Below are positions 1 to 5,421 of a DNA stretch of 7,758 bases, piece after piece. Source of the DNA: CAZRHR01 sp964599915 (GTDB lineage Bacteria; Bacteroidota; Bacteroidia; CAIKAF01); assembly GCA_964599915.1 (NCBI GenBank), contig CAZRHR010000097.1, positions 1-7,758 of the forward strand. The letters are read 5' to 3'. Made by a program: the position numbers and the translations under genes. The first letter of the stretch is position 1. Each line of letters opens with the position of its first letter. The notes below the pieces were generated by a model. That model was given only the letters and a program-made list of their open reading frames with translations. It had not been told where the DNA came from and made no database searches.

Positions 1-135
1 AAAATCGGTAACTTGCAGTATGGGGAGGAGGAGTGGTGGCCCCCGGGGATGCGGTTCCTCAACACCCCGATTTCTGCTCTAACTCCTCCTCACTATCAAA
101 CTAAAAACTTAAAAGTCCCAAAAACCCTCCCATGA
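1..135 (+). CDS. Probable C-terminal fragment of an unidentified protein (runs in from the left edge)
   Basis: Reading from base 1, the first plus frame stays open for 44 codons to a TGA at 133-135. The peptide is plausible protein: it begins KIGNLQYGEEEWWPPGMRFL, then NTPISALTPPHYQTK and a short basic tail. The stretch up to about base 90 is GC-rich like the genes here and then turns AT-rich, which fits a coding end. The second plus frame is also open to 82, but its Ser/Arg/Gly-rich product looks like a shadow. I recognise no family. The next gene starts 29 nt downstream on the same strand, so the two may be co-transcribed. A 10-bp inverted repeat (25-34 with 82-91) lies inside, so a structured RNA or 3' element is a weaker alternative. 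Confidence is limited by the short visible length. Confidence 0.45.
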   Translation, partial: KIGNLQYGEEEWWPPGMRFLNTPISALTPPHYQTKNLKVPKTLP

Positions 136-152
136 CCAACAAAGGTTTTCCC

Positions 153-160
153 TACCTTTG
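153..160 (+). promoter_or_regulatory. Possible Bacteroidota -7 promoter element
   Basis: TACCTTTG matches the Bacteroidota primary-sigma consensus TAnnTTTG. No TTG is present at the usual -33 distance (about 17-23 nt upstream), so the match may be by chance. If active, transcription would begin around 165-168, on the first ATGs of the small membrane protein. The message would then be leaderless, or the true start would lie further in, at 180 or 210. Confidence 0.35.
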
Positions 161-164
161 ATAC

Positions 165-410
165 ATGATGCGCATTGTCATGGGAAATGGTAGGGGAAAA
201 AGAACCCTGATGACCACTGGAGGCACCCTCATTGTTTTTAGTCTCCTCGTTTTCTTTTTTCCTGAATTCTTCGCTTACGTTTTCGCAGGTATCGTGCTAC
301 TTCTTGGGGTAGGTCTTTTTCTTGCTGGACTTACCGCACCTAAACCTCCTGCTCGACCCAGAGGCACTTCCGCAAATACGGAGGATACAACATGGGAAGA
401 AGTGCTTTAA
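165..410 (+). CDS. Small two-helix membrane protein, function unknown
   Basis: The product is an 81-aa protein of unrecognised family. The sequence shows a basic N-terminus (RGKR, residues 10-13), a first hydrophobic segment at about 18-35, a short turn with PEFFAY (33-38), a second hydrophobic segment at about 39-56, and a polar Pro/Arg-rich then acidic tail (58-81). This is a helical hairpin for the inner membrane. Orientation is inferred: by the positive-inside rule, both ends in the cytoplasm. Start choice is uncertain among ATGs at 165, 168, 180 and 210. All keep both helices, and the 210 start gives 66 aa. The end overlaps the next gene by 19 nt (392-410) in another frame, so translation of the two is probably coupled. 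This suggests they work together, perhaps in the envelope. Short hydrophobic proteins with an 'FPEhhaYhhAGhhhLLG' pattern are common in bacteria and carry no assigned activity that I can name. Confidence 0.68.
   Translation: MMRIVMGNGRGKRTLMTTGGTLIVFSLLVFFFPEFFAYVFAGIVLLLGVGLFLAGLTAPKPPARPRGTSANTEDTTWEEVL
380..384 (+). promoter_or_regulatory. Strong Shine-Dalgarno site
   Basis: GGAGG lies 7 nt before the ATG at 392 and inside the end of the upstream membrane-protein gene. It is the clearest ribosome binding site in the window. Other starts here have weak sites or none, as is usual in Bacteroidota. It fixes the start of the 499-aa secreted protein and supports coupled translation. Confidence 0.7.
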
Positions 411-1891
411 TCGGACTTTTTATCCTCTCTAAGGCATGGACACAACCTTTGCCAAACATAGATTGGTTTCCAATTCCCAATGTCAAGGGAAATTCGCAAA
501 TCATTGGCTTTTATAAATACCCAGAACCGGGTTGGGAACTATGGTTGCAACCTTCCATTGGGTATCATAGCATTTGGCGTATTGGACTCCTCCCTGGTGC
601 AACGCCTTCAAAAATTTTCCATGCCACGCCAAAACATGGAAATTATGGGGTGGAAAGATTTCAATGGGCACCATTAGCTTGGGGAAACCACTTGGATTTT
701 GGTTTATTCCAAATTTATAGACCCGCCCAGCAAAACCTTTCAATTTATTTACAACCCCATGGCGAGGGTGAAAAACCCATGCTGATCTTTTCTTTTGCGG
801 CACAACCTGCTGAACGAAAAGGTTGGATCTACGCCATTCCGCATCCAAAGGGTACCGGCATTTTTCACTTGAATGCTCAAAAAAACAGGTTGCGTTTTGC
901 GCTCGTGGATTCCTCTTATTCTGTCCTACAAACTGACGATTGGAATATGGAAGAAGCTTTGGACATAGATGGAGGTGGATTCGGGTTTTTTCGGGATGAA
1001 AATGAGCTGGTGGTCTATGGTTTAAGTAATGAAAGCCAGCGTTTTATTCCTAGAAAAAAACGGCCATCCTTTCATTTTATTCAATACCAGTTTTGGCTTG
1101 ACCGAAGATCTCCTTCATTCGACCGGGATACGGTATATTTCCCTTCATTATCCCTTAAAAAGGTACAGGTGATACAAGACCTTGGTGTCATCCATGGCTT
1201 TGAAAAAGAAAAACCTGAAAAACCCACATGGTCACTACGGTTGACCAGCGCAACATTTCCAAATGGAATCTGGTGGAATACGCCCTTTTTGGCGCCGACA
1301 CCTTCCGTGGTCCAAAGTCCGCACGTTCCGACGGAAGCGCTGGAAAACAGTTATTTTCATGTTTCTGGGAGTACGTATTTTCCTGAAGATTCCTCTTGGC
1401 TGGTTGTGGGCAGTTTTCAGTATCAGGGAGACCTCTGTTACATGGATAGCCGAAGCACCCGCATCCATTGTACGCCTTATCATTGGGCGCATCATATTCA
1501 TGCGGCAAAGTTTTCGGAGCAAGGAGAAGTCCTATGGTCCATAGAGGTTCCTCGTCAACAAATGCTTACGCCTTATGTATGGGGAAGCGCGGCAGGAGAA
1601 TGGGTATGGAATGTCAATGGCCTAACTTACCTTTTCTGGAATGAGTCTCCCGAAAATATCAATAGAAACAAACCTCAATGGGTCCATACAGATCCAGACC
1701 GAAGTCAGGTGCGGTTTGTTGCCATTGGGCCAAAAGGCATCGTGCGGCAGGGAAGTCTTCCATTGATTAAAAAGCAGCCTGCGATTCTTCCGGCGTATTG
1801 CTTTGCTACGGATTCCATCGCTTGGTTGGCGGGGGCAAGACGTCACCGGGTCTTTGCGGGAAAAATGGGATGGAATGCGTTGGACAATTAA
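392..1891 (+). CDS. Secreted beta-rich protein of unknown function
   Basis: The product is 499 aa. A short signal peptide (MGRSALIGLFILSKAWTQ, likely cleaved near residue 18) directs it out of the cytoplasm. The start is set by GGAGG 7 nt upstream and by the signal peptide beginning right there. The rest has no hydrophobic helix and alternates aromatic/hydrophobic strands with turns, which suggests an all-beta fold, possibly a propeller. Residues about 371-450 carry the pattern 'hhKFSxxGEVLWSIxVPRQQ ... hxxNGLTYLFWNESPENINR ... RFVAIGPKGIV'. It resembles a motif I associate with uncharacterised Bacteroidota exported proteins ('dGxxhWxxxIpKxQ ... hNDxxxN'). That match is from memory and tentative. 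C349 and C360 are close enough to form a disulfide; C470 is the only other cysteine. No lipobox and no recognisable type IX secretion C-terminal domain are present, so it is probably periplasmic. It overlaps the small membrane protein upstream and converges on acs with 32 nt between. Confidence 0.8.
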   Translation: MGRSALIGLFILSKAWTQPLPNIDWFPIPNVKGNSQIIGFYKYPEPGWELWLQPSIGYHSIWRIGLLPGATPSKIFHATPKHGNYGVERFQWAPLAWGNHLDFGLFQIYRPAQQNLSIYLQPHGEGEKPMLIFSFAAQPAERKGWIYAIPHPKGTGIFHLNAQKNRLRFALVDSSYSVLQTDDWNMEEALDIDGGGFGFFRDENELVVYGLSNESQRFIPRKKRPSFHFIQYQFWLDRRSPSFDRDTVYFPSLSLKKVQVIQDLGVIHGFEKEKPEKPTWSLRLTSATFPNGIWWNTPFLAPTPSVVQSPHVPTEALENSYFHVSGSTYFPEDSSWLVVGSFQYQGDLCYMDSRSTRIHCTPYHWAHHIHAAKFSEQGEVLWSIEVPRQQMLTPYVWGSAAGEWVWNVNGLTYLFWNESPENINRNKPQWVHTDPDRSQVRFVAIGPKGIVRQGSLPLIKKQPAILPAYCFATDSIAWLAGARRHRVFAGKMGWNALDN

Positions 1892-1923
1892 TAAGAATAT
1901 CTTGTTAAAGCATTAGGGATTTA

Positions 1924-3834
1924 TTAAATCGCTCCAATCCGGATCTCTTCCACCACCTGCGGGTCTAAAAGGGTACTTGTATCGCCAATGGCATCAAATT
2001 CACCTTCTGCAATTTTTCGTAAAATCCGACGCATGATTTTTCCACTGCGGGTTTTGGGCAATCCATTCACAAACTGTATTTTATCTGGCTTTGCAATGGG
2101 GCCAATAATGCGGGAAATGGTGGCATGGATATCCTTCCGAACCTGTTCTGGATCAGCGGGCCGGCGATTCAAAATAATAAATGCATAAATGCCCTGGCCT
2201 TTAATGTCATGAGGGTATCCAACCACCGCGGACTCTACTACATCCACATAGCTATTTATGGCATTTTCCAATTCGGCAGTACCAATCCGATGACCAGAAA
2301 CATTTAACACATCATCTACCCGACCGGTGATGCGGTAATTTCCATCTGCATCTCGCAAACAACCGTCACCGGTAAAATAGAGGTTTGGATAAGCAGAAAA
2401 ATAGGTTTGGCGGCAGCGCTCATGATCGCCCCATGTGGTTCGGAGCATCCCCGGCCAGGGTTGTTTTATGCAAAGAAATCCCGAAACTTCGTTACCGGAC
2501 ACTTCTTGCCCATGCTCATTCACCAACACAGGCACAACGCCTGGAAGCGGCAAAGTGGCAAACGCCGGCTTTAAGGGCGTGATCCCTGCCAAAGGAGAAA
2601 TGAGAATACCCCCTGTTTCTGTTTGCCACCATGTATCCACAATGGGACATTTTTCCTGCCCAATATGTTTGTGATACCAATGCCAAGCTTCTTCATTGAT
2701 CGGTTCTCCAACCGAACCTAAGACGCGCAAGGAATCCAAGTTCTTCCCTTGAACGGGCTCAGTACCAAAGGCCATGAGCGAACGAATGGCCGTTGGGGCA
2801 GTATATAAAAGATTTACCTTGTGCTTCTCTACGATGTCCCAAAACCGGCCGGCATCAGGCCACGTAGGAATTCCTTCAAACATGAGTGAGGTGGCACCGG
2901 CCAATAATGGCCCATAAAGTATGTAACTATGGCCGGTAATCCAACCTATGTCGGCTGTACAAAAATGAACTTCGCCGGGTTGATATTGGAATACATTTAC
3001 AAAGGTATAAGCCGACCAGACCATGTATCCAGCACAAGTATGGACCACGCCTTTCGGTTTACCCGTAGAACCTGATGTGTATAATATGAACAAGGGGTCT
3101 TCTGCGTCCATTACTTCTGCCTCACCTTGAAAACCGAGGGTTTCTGCTTTGTTCATTTCATCTGTCCACCATATATCGCGGCCTTTCATCATGGACACCG
3201 GGGTGCGTGTTCGGGTAAGCACCACCACTTTTTCTACCGAAGGACAGCTTAACAATGCATCATCTATGGTGTCCTTCATTGGAATCACTTTACCACCGCG
3301 AAATGCACCATCTGTTGTTACAACCAAACGGCATTGGGCATCTTGAATGCGATCTGCGATAGATTGGGCTGAAAATCCGCCAAAAATAACGGAATGAATG
3401 GCCCCTACACGGGCACAAGCCAAAACCGCAATGGCAAGTTCAGGCACCATCGGCATGTAAATACAAACACGTTCTCCCTTGCCTATTCCATTTTGGCGGA
3501 GCACGGTAGCAAAGGCCACCACCTTTCTATGCAATTGTTCATACGTAAGCACCCGATGATGCTCAGACGGATCGTTGGGTTCCCAAATCAGGGCAGGTTG
3601 TGAACCCAAGGAAGCCAAATGGCGGTCGAGACAATTTTCAGTGATATTCAAAAGGGCGCCTTTGAACCACTCCACTTTTGGGGTTTTAAATTCCCAATCC
3701 AGTACCCGGTCCCATGTTTTTTTCCAACTAAAATGCATGGCCACTTCAGCCCAAAAGGATTCGGGATGCTGGGCAGCAGCTTGGTATGCCGCCGAGTATT
3801 CGGACATAGAGGAGATTTGGTATGGATATGCCAT
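1924..3834 (-). CDS. acsA: Acetyl-CoA synthetase (acetate-CoA ligase, AMP-forming)
   Basis: This cytoplasmic ANL-superfamily enzyme makes acetyl-CoA from acetate, ATP and CoA via acetyl-AMP. The product is 636 aa, near the usual 630-660. Visible motifs in order: the N-terminal Acs domain (about 1-90, with WFKGALLNITENCLDRH at 56-72); the P-loop YTSGSTGKPKG (252-262); GWITGHSY (297-304); LGSVGEPIN (372-380); DTWWQTETGG (400-409); YFTGDG (486-491); the hinge and C-lobe motif GRVDDVLNVSGHRIG (504-518); and PKTRSGKIMRR (593-603). By family alignment K599 is the catalytic lysine that is the usual acetylation control site. W403 matches the tryptophan that closes the acyl pocket and gives acetate specificity. 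The frame extends upstream to 3891, but the ATG at 3834 is preferred. It begins MAYPYQISSMSEY like Bacteroidota homologues, has AAGG upstream, and a promoter-like element lies inside the extension. It is divergent from the thioredoxin operon. No defect is seen. Confidence 0.97.
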   Translation of the reverse strand: MAYPYQISSMSEYSAAYQAAAQHPESFWAEVAMHFSWKKTWDRVLDWEFKTPKVEWFKGALLNITENCLDRHLASLGSQPALIWEPNDPSEHHRVLTYEQLHRKVVAFATVLRQNGIGKGERVCIYMPMVPELAIAVLACARVGAIHSVIFGGFSAQSIADRIQDAQCRLVVTTDGAFRGGKVIPMKDTIDDALLSCPSVEKVVVLTRTRTPVSMMKGRDIWWTDEMNKAETLGFQGEAEVMDAEDPLFILYTSGSTGKPKGVVHTCAGYMVWSAYTFVNVFQYQPGEVHFCTADIGWITGHSYILYGPLLAGATSLMFEGIPTWPDAGRFWDIVEKHKVNLLYTAPTAIRSLMAFGTEPVQGKNLDSLRVLGSVGEPINEEAWHWYHKHIGQEKCPIVDTWWQTETGGILISPLAGITPLKPAFATLPLPGVVPVLVNEHGQEVSGNEVSGFLCIKQPWPGMLRTTWGDHERCRQTYFSAYPNLYFTGDGCLRDADGNYRITGRVDDVLNVSGHRIGTAELENAINSYVDVVESAVVGYPHDIKGQGIYAFIILNRRPADPEQVRKDIHATISRIIGPIAKPDKIQFVNGLPKTRSGKIMRRILRKIAEGEFDAIGDTSTLLDPQVVEEIRIGAI

Positions 3835-3855
3835 GTGGATTCGCCTTGATTTTCT

Positions 3856-3863
3856 CAAAACTA
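3856..3863 (-). promoter_or_regulatory. Probable acsA promoter -7 element
   Basis: On the minus strand this reads TAGTTTTG, a full match to TAnnTTTG. Transcription would start near 3850, giving a leader of about 15 nt before the ATG at 3834. A TTTG on the same strand at 3889-3892 could serve as the -33 element, but the 25-nt gap is longer than the usual 17-23. The element sits inside the longer reading frame and therefore supports the shorter acsA start. Confidence 0.55.
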
Positions 3864-3976
3864 ACACCTTTTTCCTTGAAAATACACCCAAAACTTCTAC
3901 CGCTGTGATGATATTCCTTTTCGTTTAAAAAAGGAAAGGAAGGTTTTACGATGGGCGTTACTCATGAAAGTTTTTC

Positions 3977-4013
3977 CCTAAATACTATACCTAAAATACT
4001 ATACCTAGTATTT
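3977..4013. repeat. Tandem 13/14-bp repeat ending in an inverted copy; candidate operator
   Basis: Two head-to-tail units, CCTAAATACTATA (3977-3989) and CCTAAAATACTATA (3990-4003), are followed by CCTAGTATTT (4004-4013). The second unit and the tail form a perfect 7-bp inverted repeat, AAATACT (3994-4000) and AGTATTT (4007-4013), with a 6-nt spacer. The first unit offers a second copy of the left arm (3980-3986). The arrangement is what a dimeric regulator acting on both divergent genes could use. No regulator is identified, so the role is inferred. Confidence 0.5.
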
Positions 4014-4096
4014 CGTGGGAAAACCATCTACTTTTGTCATAATAATATAGTTTCAGTCTATTTTTATTTTTTTAAATATATTCCATGTAAATAATA

Positions 4097-4127
4097 TTGC
4101 CATCTGCCCAATTAAAAGGTAGCTTTG
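4097..4127 (+). promoter_or_regulatory. Promoter of the thioredoxin operon
   Basis: TTG at 4097-4099 and TAGCTTTG at 4120-4127 are separated by 20 nt. This is a full match to the Bacteroidota -33/-7 arrangement (TTG, then TAnnTTTG). Transcription should begin around 4132-4135, leaving only some 5-8 nt before the ATG at 4140. The A-rich stretch between may aid initiation in place of a Shine-Dalgarno site, which is absent. Confidence 0.75.
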
Positions 4128-4139
4128 CAAAAAAAAATC

Positions 4140-4460
4140 ATGGCTGTACATACACTTACCGACCAAACTTTTCAGCAAACCCTTACGGAGCAATCCATGG
4201 TCGTCGTAAAATATTATGCCGACTGGTGTGGATCTTGTAAATTGTTTGCACCCAAGTTTCGTAGGTTATCAGAAGATGAACGTTTTACCGGCGTATTTTT
4301 TGCCGAAGTGAATGCTGAAGACGAGCCTGAAGCAAGGCAAGCGGCCGGGGTGGATAATTTGCCTTTTATCGCTACCTTCAAAAACGGAAAACTCTTATCT
4401 GCCACAGCTACCTCTAAGGAAGAAAAAGCAGTAGAGATGCTTACTGAACTAACAGCTTGA
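4140..4460 (+). CDS. Thioredoxin-like protein with WCGSC active site
   Basis: The product is 106 aa, the size of a single thioredoxin domain, without a signal peptide, so cytoplasmic. The redox site is ADWCGSCK with Cys30 and Cys33. Asp28 replaces the usual Pro/Thr position before Trp29, and Ser replaces the Pro of classical WCGPC. This is expected to shift redox potential and partner choice. Cis-proline Pro75 lies in NLPFIATFKNGK (73-84). Such proteins reduce disulfides of partner enzymes, typically peroxiredoxins, but no thioredoxin reductase or peroxiredoxin gene is seen here. The frame can be read from a TTG at 4125. The ATG at 4140 is preferred because that TTG lies within the promoter's TTTG. 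It is first in an operon, with the next start 3 nt after its stop. I give no symbol because the variant active site leaves it unclear whether this is the main TrxA. Confidence 0.93.
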   Translation: MAVHTLTDQTFQQTLTEQSMVVVKYYADWCGSCKLFAPKFRRLSEDERFTGVFFAEVNAEDEPEARQAAGVDNLPFIATFKNGKLLSATATSKEEKAVEMLTELTA

Positions 4461-4463
4461 ACC

Positions 4464-4703
4464 ATGAAAATACCAGCCATTAAACAATTGGTAGAGTCTT
4501 TCTCCACGGCCGAACTTCAGCAGGCGGAGGAGGCATTAATGAACGAGCAGACGCCCGCGATTGAGGTGCCTGGCGATGATGAAGGGGAGCAACTCACCCA
4601 CGTTTTGGCGGCCATAGAAATTCAAAATCACATGTCCACAGGTATGGCATTTCCCCAAGCCCTTCGCCAATATACCCAGCGGGTAAGAACGTCTATTAGT
4701 TAA
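4464..4703 (+). CDS. DUF6952-like small protein
   Basis: The product is 79 aa, acidic and without signal peptide or membrane segment. The N-terminus MKIPAIKQL and the C-terminal part (A49 to S79: AAIEIQNHMSTGMAFPQALRQYTQRVRTSIS) fit what I recall of the Bacteroidota family DUF6952, which is often found beside a thioredoxin gene. The middle has an acidic linker (PGDDEGEQL, 36-44) between predicted helices at about 14-28 and 43-58. It contains no cysteine, so it cannot be a disulfide substrate or mixed-disulfide partner of the thioredoxin next door. A role as a non-covalent adaptor or regulator is only a guess. It starts 3 nt after the thioredoxin stop, and its own stop abuts the ATG of the next gene, so all three genes should share one message. 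The family assignment is from memory. Confidence 0.85.
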   Translation: MKIPAIKQLVESFSTAELQQAEEALMNEQTPAIEVPGDDEGEQLTHVLAAIEIQNHMSTGMAFPQALRQYTQRVRTSIS

Positions 4704-5417
4704 ATGATGCCCGTCCGGATTGCTCTGGCCATCTTCTTTGGACTTGCATTCTACCTTCCTTCCGGTGCACAACGCTGGTATGTTGGCGCGCAAGCCGGGT
4801 TGACCCTTTCCGTGATTTCTGGAACAGGCATCGCTTCTTTGACCAAACCCGGTGTGGTGAGCGGAGCATATGTAGGACATCGATTTCATCCACGTTTCAG
4901 CGCCCTATCCGGTCTAAATTTTATCATGAAAGGCGCCGCTAGAAATGGAAATCCTGATGCCGGTGACTTCAATACGTTTTCTATACAATTGAATTATTTG
5001 GAAATGCCATGGGTGCTCCGGTGGCATATTGATGCGAAGCATAGGTTTACTTTAGACGCAGGACTCACCCATAGCATTTTATTGCACGAATCCGTCACCC
5101 AAGATGGTGGACAAATTCAAGGTGACCGGGGTTTCAATCCCTATGAATTGGGCTTACTCATCGGGGGCGCCTATCATTTTCATCCCCAATGGGCGCTTCA
5201 CATCCAATTTCGGAATTCTGTTACCCCAATTCGACCCAACATCAGCGGTCAAACCCTCATTAATCCCATTTGGGGACAAATCAACATTGGGCAACTGAAC
5301 ACGGTGTTATCTGCAGGACTTAGCTATCGAATTTGGCCCCAAGAGAAAAAAGATAGATTTGAGGACCCACCTGCTCCAAAGCCAAGAAAACCTCGAGGCC
5401 GCATCTACGACGAATAG
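4704..5417 (+). CDS. PorT-like outer-membrane beta-barrel protein
   Basis: The product is 237 aa. A signal peptide (residues 1-23, ending SGAQ) is followed by amphipathic strands of the small-barrel type: RWYVGAQAGLTLSV (24-37), GVVSGAYVGHRF (50-61), FSIQLNYLEMPWVLRW (92-107), HRFTLDAGLTHSILL (113-127), YELGLLIGGAYHF (147-159), WALHIQFRNSV (163-173) and LNTVLSAGLSYRIW (198-211). This pattern and length fit the Bacteroidota 'porin family/outer membrane beta-barrel' group, which commonly forms about eight strands. The group's functions vary and none is shown here. The barrel should end near residue 211. A 26-residue Pro/Lys/Arg-rich tail follows (212-237), where such barrels normally stop, and it would face the periplasm. 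There is no cysteine. The ATG directly follows the upstream stop; the second ATG at 4707 is equally possible. It converges on the propeller gene with 4 nt between stops. Confidence 0.9.
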   Translation: MMPVRIALAIFFGLAFYLPSGAQRWYVGAQAGLTLSVISGTGIASLTKPGVVSGAYVGHRFHPRFSALSGLNFIMKGAARNGNPDAGDFNTFSIQLNYLEMPWVLRWHIDAKHRFTLDAGLTHSILLHESVTQDGGQIQGDRGFNPYELGLLIGGAYHFHPQWALHIQFRNSVTPIRPNISGQTLINPIWGQINIGQLNTVLSAGLSYRIWPQEKKDRFEDPPAPKPRKPRGRIYDE

Positions 5418-5421
5418 TCCA

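Larger units (their letters stand above)
3835..4139. other. Divergent acsA-trx intergenic regulatory region
   Basis: This 305-bp stretch is the largest gap in the window and is markedly AT-rich. It holds, left to right, a minus-strand promoter-like element for acsA (3856-3863), an AT-rich hairpin (3914-3921 with 3929-3936, loop of 7 nt), a tandem 13/14-bp repeat ending in an inverted copy (3977-4013), a run of A/T (4040-4095), and a plus-strand promoter for the thioredoxin operon (4097-4127). I see no convincing gene. A 47-codon plus frame at 3951-4094 runs through the repeat and is not called. Confidence 0.8.

Noticed and set aside
501..848. Long minus-strand frames inside the 499-aa gene (also 1188-1508 and 1235-1522) and inside the thioredoxin operon (4214-4507, 4536-4889).
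   Set aside because: They are antisense to well-supported genes and show no family resemblance, plausible start or signal; they are shadows.
1892..1923. Short dyad AAGA-ATA-TCTT between the convergent 499-aa and acsA genes.
   Set aside because: A 4-bp AT-rich stem is too weak to call a terminator.
3835..3891. A 19-codon N-terminal extension of acetyl-CoA synthetase.
   Set aside because: The residues are basic and unlike the family N-terminus, and a promoter-like element lies inside the stretch.
3914..3936. AT-rich hairpin (8-bp stem, TTCCTTTT with AAAAGGAA) considered as a terminator.
   Set aside because: It has a low-GC stem, no proper T-tract on either strand, and no gene ending beside it.
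3951..4094. A 47-codon plus-strand frame with an AGGAAGG-like site 7-8 nt before its ATG.
   Set aside because: It runs through the tandem repeat and the AT-rich spacer, has Phe/Tyr/Ile-rich low-complexity content, and looks like non-coding regulatory DNA.
4125..4139. A five-codon N-terminal extension of the thioredoxin from a TTG start.
   Set aside because: The TTG is part of the promoter's TAGCTTTG element, and the ATG at 4140 gives the normal thioredoxin length.
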